Made by a program: the position numbers and the translations under genes. Below are positions 37,160 to 43,883 of a stretch of 64,000 nt of DNA, piece after piece (position 1 is the first letter of the stretch; each line of letters starts with the position of its first letter). The DNA lies in NCBI GenBank assembly GCA_030637025.1, contig DAOVVV010000003.1, positions 27,087 to 91,086 on the forward strand, read 5' to 3'. Under the pieces are notes generated by a model. It was not told the DNA's origin, made no database searches, and saw nothing but the letters and a program-made list of their open reading frames with translations. Origin of the DNA: JAGLHV01 sp023143305 [NCBI: Clostridia bacterium] (GTDB taxonomy: Bacteria > CBDUZB01 > JAGLHV01).

Positions 37160-37519
37160 TTTATTTTTTTTATCTCTTTCGTAAATAAATTGAAAACAGA
37201 TTTAGTCCATAGTCCATAGACTAAAAAATAAATTCAAAATTAAAAATTCAAAACAAAGGACAAAAATAAAAACATATTTAGTCCATAGATAAAAACAAAA
37301 GACTGTAAATGGTAAATAGCAAAAGAAAAAAAACTAAGATATAAATAAGGAATAAAGATAATTCGCGTAGGGGTGGGTTTGCCCACCCTTTGAGTCTTTC
37401 GGGCGACCAAGGGTCGCCCCTACATTTAAATAACTAGCCTGTTTTTGCGTGTCCGAAGGGTAAAATTATGCGTCCAGAGAGAAACATATTTTGGCTTTAT
37501 TAAACACCTATAAACAAAA
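37160..37519. repeat. Repeat-filled gap with palindrome and truncated hairpin element C
   Basis: No gene is present in this 360-bp part of the lipM-gcvPB gap. It holds two heptamer units TCCATAG (37205-37218), AT-rich sequence, then a 57-bp palindromic block with ends GTAGGGG (37367-37373) and CCCCTAC (37417-37423), which includes GGGCGACC / GGTCGCCC. It closes with a right arm of the 164-bp element (37437-37501) carrying the GGGTAAAATTATGCGT core. An 11-base remnant of the left arm, AATAAAGATAA, lies at 37351. Confidence 0.7.
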
Positions 37520-37683
37520 AATAAAGGTAAAATGTGTTTCGAACGATATAGCAAATTTTAGTAAAAATAAGCGTTAAAAAAATAAGCATGTCTGAGCAAA
37601 GCGAGTTGCTTATTTTTAGCTTATTTTTGCGTGCCCGAAGGGTAAAATTATGCGTCCAGAGAGAAACATATTTTGACTTTATT
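37520..37683. repeat. 164-bp inverted-repeat hairpin element, intact copy B
   Basis: It is the same length as copy A. The ends (37520-37540 and 37663-37683) pair at 18 of 21 positions. The central stem is AAATAAGC / GCTTATTT, where copy A has AAATGAGC / GCTCATTT: both sides changed together. Outside it a second AAAAATAAGC / GCTTATTTTT pair extends the fold. The copy begins 8 bp beyond the gcvPB stop, exactly as copy A does beyond ileS. Confidence 0.88.
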
Positions 37684-37691
37684 CAACAACC

Positions 37692-39137
37692 TTATTTTTC
37701 CCATTTTAAATTGAGTTCGCGTGCTGCTTTAGTCTCATCAAGCCTTAAAACAGGAGTAGTCAAAGGAGCTTCTTTTATTTTTTCAGGATGCTTTTTAGCT
37801 AATTCGGCAATCTCAATCATTACCTCAATAAATTTATCCAGTGTTTCTTTTGATTCTGTTTCAGTAGGTTCAATCATAATAGATTCTTTTACACTAATCG
37901 GAAAATATATTGTCGGAGGATGAAATCCTTTATCAATTAAATATTTAGCAATATCTACGGCACGCACACCTTTTTTAACCTGCCGCAAAGCACTGCATAC
38001 GCATTCATGCATACAAATTTTCTGATAAGGAATATCATAATAATTCTTTAGCCGGGTTCTACAATAATTGGCATTAAGTACAGCAATATCACTAACCTCT
38101 ATTAAACCCGCCTTTCCCAGAAGCAATATATAGGCATAAGTTTTCAAAATTACCAGAAAATTACCATAAAAAGGAGCAACAGAACCTATTGATTTTTTAT
38201 AATTATACTTTAATTTAAACATTCCCTTTGAATCTTGTACTACCCGGGGCACAGGTAAAAAAGAAGAAAGCTCCCTGGTCACACCTACCGGCCCTGATCC
38301 CGGACCACCCCCTCCATGAGGAGTAGCAAATGTCTTATGTAAATTCAAATGTACTACATCAAAACCAATATCACCGGGTCTACATTTACCTAATATTGCA
38401 TTAAAATTTGCGCCGTCATAATAAACAAGGGCATCTACACTATGGGCTAAATCGGTAATTTCTTTTATTCGGGAATTAAAAAGCCCTAAAGTATTAGGAC
38501 AGGTTAGCATAACCCCTGCTACTTCCGAATTTAATCTGTTTTTAAATTCTTTCATATCCATATAGCCCTGACTATCCGTAGGAATAACAATTATTTCATA
38601 ACCCAGTAAACCGGCACTAGCAGGATTAGTTCCATGTGAAGAATCCGGAACAATTATATACTTTTTTTTGTTCCTTTTTTTTCTATGATAAGCAGCAATT
38701 AGGAGTAATCCTGTAAATTCTCCATGTGCCCCAGCCAAAGGCTGCATAGTAAATTCATCCATTCCGGTAATTTCAGAAAGTAACCTTTCCGTACGATAAA
38801 TAACTTCTAAAGCACCCTGTACAAATTTTTCTCCGGAATAAATTTGGGGAAATAAAGGATGTAAACCTGTAAAACCTTCCAGAGCGGCAGCCTCTTCGGT
38901 AAATTTAGGATTATACTTCATCGTACAAGAACCTAAAGGATAAAAATGAGTATCTACACAAAAATTCAATCTGGAAAGATTAGTAAAATGCCTTACCACA
39001 TCTAATTCGGATACTTCAGGTAAAAAAGGTTCTTCCGTACGTAAATATTTTTCTTCTATTTTCTGTTGGGGAACATCAAAATCCGGTATTTTTATTCCCC
39101 GTCGCCCTTTTTCACTTTTTTCAAAAATCAGTTGCAT
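37692..39137 (-). CDS. gcvPB: Glycine dehydrogenase (decarboxylating) subunit 2
   Basis: This is the PLP-binding half of the P-protein, which decarboxylates glycine and passes the aminomethyl group to lipoyl-GcvH. The PLP Lys268 is in VVHLNLHKTFATPHGGGGPG. LNFCVDTHFYPLGSCTMKYNPK and VPDSSHGTNPASAG are other family motifs. The length of 481 matches the split two-subunit form. Its start overlaps the end of gcvPA by 10 bp. Hairpin element B follows its stop. Confidence 0.96.
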   Translation of the reverse strand: MQLIFEKSEKGRRGIKIPDFDVPQQKIEEKYLRTEEPFLPEVSELDVVRHFTNLSRLNFCVDTHFYPLGSCTMKYNPKFTEEAAALEGFTGLHPLFPQIYSGEKFVQGALEVIYRTERLLSEITGMDEFTMQPLAGAHGEFTGLLLIAAYHRKKRNKKKYIIVPDSSHGTNPASAGLLGYEIIVIPTDSQGYMDMKEFKNRLNSEVAGVMLTCPNTLGLFNSRIKEITDLAHSVDALVYYDGANFNAILGKCRPGDIGFDVVHLNLHKTFATPHGGGGPGSGPVGVTRELSSFLPVPRVVQDSKGMFKLKYNYKKSIGSVAPFYGNFLVILKTYAYILLLGKAGLIEVSDIAVLNANYCRTRLKNYYDIPYQKICMHECVCSALRQVKKGVRAVDIAKYLIDKGFHPPTIYFPISVKESIMIEPTETESKETLDKFIEVMIEIAELAKKHPEKIKEAPLTTPVLRLDETKAARELNLKWEK

Positions 39138-40462
39138 AAAACTTCCTCCATCGCGGCGGCAAATTGTACAATTTCTTCTTTAGTTCTTTTTTCAGTTACT
39201 GTTACTAAAAGGCTCTTATTACTTTTTTCATAGTATTTTCCTAAAGGAAAACCAGCAATAAATCCTTTTTTCAACATCGGTTTTATTACTTCCTTTGCCT
39301 CTTTAGGAAGTTCAATAACAAATTCATTAAAAATAGGCAAATCCTTTTCAATTTTTACGCCATTTATTTTACCCAATAATTCTTTAGCAAACATAGCCTT
39401 ATTAAAATTCAAACTGGCAACTTCCGCCAAACCCCGCTTTCCCATTACAGAAAGATAGATAATTGCCCTTAGAGCACATAAAGCATTGTTAGAACAAATA
39501 TTAGAAGTAGCTTTCACTCTTTTAATGTGCTGTTCTCTTGCCTGTAAGGTTAAAACAAAACTTCTTTTATTATTAGTATCTACCGTTGCCCCCACGATAC
39601 GGCCAGGCATTTTTCGTACAAATTTCTTTTTTGTCGCCATAAATCCCAGATAAGGACCGCCAAAACTAAGAGGCAAACCCAAACTCTGCCCTTCACCAAC
39701 AACTATATCTATCCCCATTTCTCCCGGGGTCTTTAAAATACCCAGGGATAAAGGATAAACAGAACCGATTATCAATGCTCCATAATAATGAAAAGGCTCG
39801 ACGATATCCGAATAATCATCAATAACCCCAAAAAAATCAGGATTTTGTAAAACCACAGCAGCAGTAGTATGATCCAAATGTTGAAAGAGATAAGACCTTT
39901 TATCCTGTCCGAATTTAACCGGTATTTCGACAAATTTTATTGAGTGATTAAACATAGAGGTTCTAATAATATCCCTGTATATAGGATTTACATTTTTGCT
40001 TATAATTATTTTATTCTTCCCCGTAATTTTTATAGCCATCATTATTGCTTCTGCCAGTGCTGTCCCGCCATCATATAAAGACGCATTAGCCGCTTCCATC
40101 CCGGTTAAATTACAAATCGCAGTTTGATATTCATAAATAGATTGCAAAGTTCCCTGTGCACATTCCGGCTGATAAGGGGTATAATTTGTATAGAATTCCG
40201 ACCTCTCAGCCAACTTATTTACCACTGCAGGTATATAGTGATCATAAAATCCTGCACCCATAAAATTTATTGGGGAAATGTTTTTCGCCGCAAGTTTTTT
40301 TAAATAACTCATTACCTCTTGCTCAGATTTACCTTCGGGTAAATCAAAAGATTTTGCTTTTAAATAAGGACTTATATCACCAAAAAGTTCTTCAATGGAA
40401 GAAACTCCTATGACCTCCAGCATTTGTTTTATTTCTTCTGTAGTATGGGGAATATAATTCAT
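39128..40462 (-). CDS. gcvPA: Glycine dehydrogenase (decarboxylating) subunit 1
   Basis: This is the N-terminal half of the split P-protein (444 residues), opening MNYIPHTTEEIKQMLEVIGV. It shows FMGAGFYDHYIPAVVN, FYTNYTPYQPECAQGTLQSIYEYQT and LPLSFGGPYLGFMATKKK. It pairs with GcvPB in an alpha2-beta2 enzyme. Its ATG overlaps the gcvH stop by 4 bp (ATGA). Split GcvP is typical of Gram-positive bacteria, Thermotoga and many candidate phyla, in contrast to the single-chain form of E. coli. Confidence 0.96.
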   Translation of the reverse strand: MNYIPHTTEEIKQMLEVIGVSSIEELFGDISPYLKAKSFDLPEGKSEQEVMSYLKKLAAKNISPINFMGAGFYDHYIPAVVNKLAERSEFYTNYTPYQPECAQGTLQSIYEYQTAICNLTGMEAANASLYDGGTALAEAIMMAIKITGKNKIIISKNVNPIYRDIIRTSMFNHSIKFVEIPVKFGQDKRSYLFQHLDHTTAAVVLQNPDFFGVIDDYSDIVEPFHYYGALIIGSVYPLSLGILKTPGEMGIDIVVGEGQSLGLPLSFGGPYLGFMATKKKFVRKMPGRIVGATVDTNNKRSFVLTLQAREQHIKRVKATSNICSNNALCALRAIIYLSVMGKRGLAEVASLNFNKAMFAKELLGKINGVKIEKDLPIFNEFVIELPKEAKEVIKPMLKKGFIAGFPLGKYYEKSNKSLLVTVTEKRTKEEIVQFAAAMEEVLCN

Positions 40463-40854
40463 TTTGATAACTGCTCCACATATTTATGATAGTCAGAACC
40501 CGACATCAAATCAGACTTTTCCTCTTCATCGGAAATCTCTATTAATGCTAACCATCCTTCATTATAAGGAGATTGATTAATTTTTTCAGGAGAATCGATA
40601 AGCATCTCATTTGTTTTTACCACTTTACCTGAAAGAGGCATATATATATCCGAAGCCGCCTTTACTGATTCAATAGAAATAAATACCTTATTTTTATTAA
40701 ACACCTCGCCTGCCTCCGGCATTTCCACAAAAGTAATATCTCCCAGGGAATTTTGAGCATAATCTGTAATCCCTACGGTTCCTAACTTTCCTTCTATCTT
40801 TATCCACTCATGTTCTTTGGTATAAAAAAGATCTTCAGGCACAGAACTCTTCAT
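40459..40854 (-). CDS. gcvH: Glycine cleavage system H protein
   Basis: This 131-residue lipoyl-domain carrier has its lipoylated Lys65 in SIESVKAASDIYMPLSG. It opens VPEDLFYTKEHEWIKIEG and includes VGITDYAQNSLGDITFVEMP. It shuttles the aminomethyl group between GcvP and GcvT and is also the first acceptor for LipM. It lies between gcvT (22 bp upstream) and gcvPA (overlap). Confidence 0.97.
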   Translation of the reverse strand: MKSSVPEDLFYTKEHEWIKIEGKLGTVGITDYAQNSLGDITFVEMPEAGEVFNKNKVFISIESVKAASDIYMPLSGKVVKTNEMLIDSPEKINQSPYNEGWLALIEISDEEEKSDLMSGSDYHKYVEQLSK

Positions 40855-40876
40855 TGTTTAGATTTCCTCCTCTTCT

Positions 40877-41971
40877 TTATTTTTTTAATGAACCTTGTTT
40901 ATAAAAAGGCTTATCAGTAATAACCGCAGAGATTTCTTTTCTCCCATCTTTAAGAGTAATGGCTAAATTTTTTTTTACGTCCATTTCCGACCGGACATAT
41001 CCCATACCTATACCATAGGCTAAACTGGGAGAAAAAGAACCGCTGGTTACTATTCCTATTTCCTGATTATTTAAAAAAATCTTATAATTATGCCGGGGGG
41101 ACTGGCGAGAAGCAGTAATAAAATAAATAAGTTTACTGGATACTCCCTTTTCTTTTTGTTTTATAAGGGCCTCCCGGCCGATAAAACTTTTGCTAAAATC
41201 TATGAAACATTCCAACCCGGCTTCTAAGGGGGTGATTTGTTCATTTATATCCTGACCACAAAGGCTATAAGCCATTTCCAGTCTTAAGGTATCCCGTGCA
41301 CCCAATCCTGCCGGTTCTACCCTTTCATCCTCAAGAAGTACTGACCAAAGTTGAACTATCTTATCTTGATTTAAATACAACTCATATCCTAACTCTCCGG
41401 TATATCCGGTACGACTTACTATAGCCTCTTCACCCTGGAACAAAAAATGAGCAAAATTATAAAACTTGAGTTGATCTAATAAAGAGGTATCTATATATGC
41501 TTTAAGTATTTCCCGCGAAAGCGGGCCCTGTAAATCAATCTTTCCCAATTTTGCCGAAATATTTTCTAATTTATATTTTCCTAAAAGATGTTCTCTGAAA
41601 TGTTTTTCATCTTTTTGAGTGGTAACAGCATTAACTACAAACATAAATCTTTCTTTGTTTATTTTATAAACAACAAGGTCATCAATTATTCTTCCTTCTT
41701 CATTCAATATAAATCCGTAACGACATTTATTATCCTGCATCTTGCTCAAATTAACAGTTACTATTTTATCTAAATTAGTTTCTTTCGGATCCCCATAAAT
41801 AATAATTTCTCCCATATGGCAGATATCAAAAAGCGATGCCGATTTTCTAGTCCAGTGGTGTTCAGCAACAATACCTTTATACTGAATAGGCATTGACCAT
41901 CCACCAAAAGGACCCATCCGCGCTCCTAATTTTATATGTTCTTTATTTAAAGGAGATAATTTTAAATCCAT
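40877..41971 (-). CDS. gcvT: Aminomethyltransferase (glycine cleavage T protein)
   Basis: The enzyme releases ammonia and gives methylene-tetrahydrofolate. Motifs are HIKLGARMGPFGGWSMPIQY, SLFDICHMGEI, IDLQGPLSREIL, RTGYTGELGYELY, GLGARDTLRLEMAYSLCGQDI and LEAGLECFIDFSKSFIGREAL. The frame is open five codons further up to a TTG, but the ATG at 41971 has GAGGT eight bases before it and is used here (364 residues). It is the first gene of the gcv operon; a repeat-rich gap lies upstream. Confidence 0.95.
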   Translation of the reverse strand: MDLKLSPLNKEHIKLGARMGPFGGWSMPIQYKGIVAEHHWTRKSASLFDICHMGEIIIYGDPKETNLDKIVTVNLSKMQDNKCRYGFILNEEGRIIDDLVVYKINKERFMFVVNAVTTQKDEKHFREHLLGKYKLENISAKLGKIDLQGPLSREILKAYIDTSLLDQLKFYNFAHFLFQGEEAIVSRTGYTGELGYELYLNQDKIVQLWSVLLEDERVEPAGLGARDTLRLEMAYSLCGQDINEQITPLEAGLECFIDFSKSFIGREALIKQKEKGVSSKLIYFITASRQSPRHNYKIFLNNQEIGIVTSGSFSPSLAYGIGMGYVRSEMDVKKNLAITLKDGRKEISAVITDKPFYKQGSLKK

Positions 41972-41986
41972 AGAATGATACCTCAA

Positions 41987-42341
41987 AAAACAAAAGATAG
42001 TCCATAGTCCACAGTCGATAGTCCATAGACAAAGACTAAAGACAGTCCATAGTCCACAGTCAATAGTCCATAGATAAAGACAAAAAACAAATAATAAATA
42101 CTAAATCCTAAACAAACACTAAATTCAAAAATCAAAATCCAAAACAAAAAATATAAAGGTCTTTCGGGCGACCAAGGGTCGCCCCTACATTAACTCCCAA
42201 CTCATATATCTGTTGTCTTTATTCCGTTGTCTATGGACTATCGACTGTGGACTATGGACTATTTTTTTTGTGTGCCCGAAGGGTAAAATTATGCGTTTAG
42301 AGAAAAACATATTTTGCCTTTGTTCTCCCCCCCCCCACTTC
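41987..42341. repeat. Repeat-filled gap: heptamers, GGGCGACC palindrome and composite hairpin element F
   Basis: There is no gene here. Two blocks of heptamers (42001-42028 and 42045-42072; TCCATAG, TCCACAG, TCGATAG or TCAATAG, TCCATAG) open the gap. A left-arm remnant ATAAAGGT (42153-42160) joins a GGGCGACC palindrome (to 42192). The 69-bp block shared with copy D follows (42197-42265). A right arm of the 164-bp element (42261-42324) with the GGGTAAAATTATGCGT core closes it, 17 bp beyond the stop of the MEMO-AMMECR1 gene. A C9-10 run lies near 42328-42337. Confidence 0.75.
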
Positions 42342-43883
42342 TTAATCTTTATTTTTTTCTCCAAAGACCTGAGCAGAAAAAATATAAATTTCTACATCCT
42401 TGTCCTTCCATGCATCAGCAGGCAACCCCGCCTTATGAGAACAAAGTGCGGATAAAAATTCTTCCCTGCTCCATCCTGTTTCATCCGCCACTTGCGGCAA
42501 AAAAACTCCCTGACTAAAACCCTTTTTTATTATAACCCCGTGTTTTCCCATAACTATTTTTTCCACATCCTCAACCCTTTCCAAAGGAGTCAACACTGAA
42601 ATCTCAATATCTATCTGATTTAATTCCTCCTCGGTTACCGGGGAAAACCGGGTATCATTGAGTGCAGATTCTATTACCATATCACGAATAGTTTTCCACA
42701 AAACTTTCCGGCCAACTATATTCCCAATACAACCTCGAAGTTTATTGTTTTTATGGAGAGTAACAAATGACCCTCTTTTCTCGTTTAAAATTTCATCTTT
42801 TATCTGAAAATCCGGCTTAACTTTTGTAGCAAGATAAGTCTCTAAAGTCCGGCGGGCAATTTTGAGTAATTTTTCTTTTTGCAGTTCATTTAATAACATT
42901 TTTTCCTCTTTTTTATCATTGTTCAAATTTTTTTTTTTAACTGTCTCGCTTTTTGTTTTATCCGGAGAAGAAAAGCCGGTAATTATTAGTGAACTATATC
43001 CTACTACTCTATTTCTCTTTTTAGTTACATCACCGGAATTAGCATATTTTAACAATTTTATTTTCTTTGCTCCTAAACTTTTACAACTTTCCATTACTGT
43101 AACCACCCCGGCTGCCCCACACAATTCACAATCCCTTTTTTCAATATGTTTTATTAACCCCTCGATATCATAGTCCTCCAGCAAATTGATGGTTAACCCA
43201 TCCATCAAACAAGCCTTTCCATATACATAATAATGAGACAAATCAGTAGAAGCTATCAACAAAACTTTTTTTTCCGGGGGAATTGAATCTACAATTGCTT
43301 TTGCTAATATACGGCAATCATCCGGATTATAAGTCCCGGTGAGAACAGGAACAATTTTAAATTCTTTTAATACCTTTTGCAAGAAAGGAATTTGCACTTC
43401 TATAGAATGTTCTTTTTGATAAGGTTCCTCGAAATAACGAATGTTTTCATTTTTATTAACAATACTGCGGGCAAGAACAGTATCTACATTTATTACCCCT
43501 AAGGGCGTTTCCCAATATTTTTTATCCAACAGTGCTGCTCCTTTAAAATGAACGTAATGGCTGGGTCCCAAAATAATAACCGTATCAAAATGCTGTCCTT
43601 CTAAAAATTTATATCCAAAGGCAGCCACCTGTCCCGAATAAACATATCCGGCATGAGGGCTAATCAAACCCATAATTTCCCCTTCTATTTTTTCCGAAGA
43701 AACATTTCTCAAAAACCTTTCAATCATTGCCTGTAATTTTTCCTTTGACCGAGGATAAAACTTCCCGGCTACTACCGGGTGGTGAATAAAACCAAACATT
43801 TCTTTATCTTCCCGGGCACAGGCAAAAATGGAAAAAAAGAATAGCCCGGTTATCATGGTGAAAATAATTATTTTATTATTCAT
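42342..43883 (-). CDS. Exported MEMO1 - AMMECR1 fusion (AmmeMemoRadiSam proteins B and A)
   Basis: Residues ~1-22 look like a signal peptide or lipoprotein leader ending FSIFAC. Residues ~35-305 are a MEMO-like domain, related to class III dioxygenases, with HHPVVAGKFYP, GLISPHAGYVYSG, ILGPSHYVHF and IASTDLSHYY. Residues ~330-510 are an AMMECR1 domain with LRGCIGN and SALNDTRFSPVTEEEL. In many prokaryotes these domains are encoded beside a dedicated radical-SAM gene (AmmeMemoRadiSam). That partner is not adjacent here. The biochemical role of the system is unknown. The start overlaps the end of the upstream gene by 8 bp. Confidence 0.88.
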   Translation of the reverse strand: MNNKIIIFTMITGLFFFSIFACAREDKEMFGFIHHPVVAGKFYPRSKEKLQAMIERFLRNVSSEKIEGEIMGLISPHAGYVYSGQVAAFGYKFLEGQHFDTVIILGPSHYVHFKGAALLDKKYWETPLGVINVDTVLARSIVNKNENIRYFEEPYQKEHSIEVQIPFLQKVLKEFKIVPVLTGTYNPDDCRILAKAIVDSIPPEKKVLLIASTDLSHYYVYGKACLMDGLTINLLEDYDIEGLIKHIEKRDCELCGAAGVVTVMESCKSLGAKKIKLLKYANSGDVTKKRNRVVGYSSLIITGFSSPDKTKSETVKKKNLNNDKKEEKMLLNELQKEKLLKIARRTLETYLATKVKPDFQIKDEILNEKRGSFVTLHKNNKLRGCIGNIVGRKVLWKTIRDMVIESALNDTRFSPVTEEELNQIDIEISVLTPLERVEDVEKIVMGKHGVIIKKGFSQGVFLPQVADETGWSREEFLSALCSHKAGLPADAWKDKDVEIYIFSAQVFGEKNKD

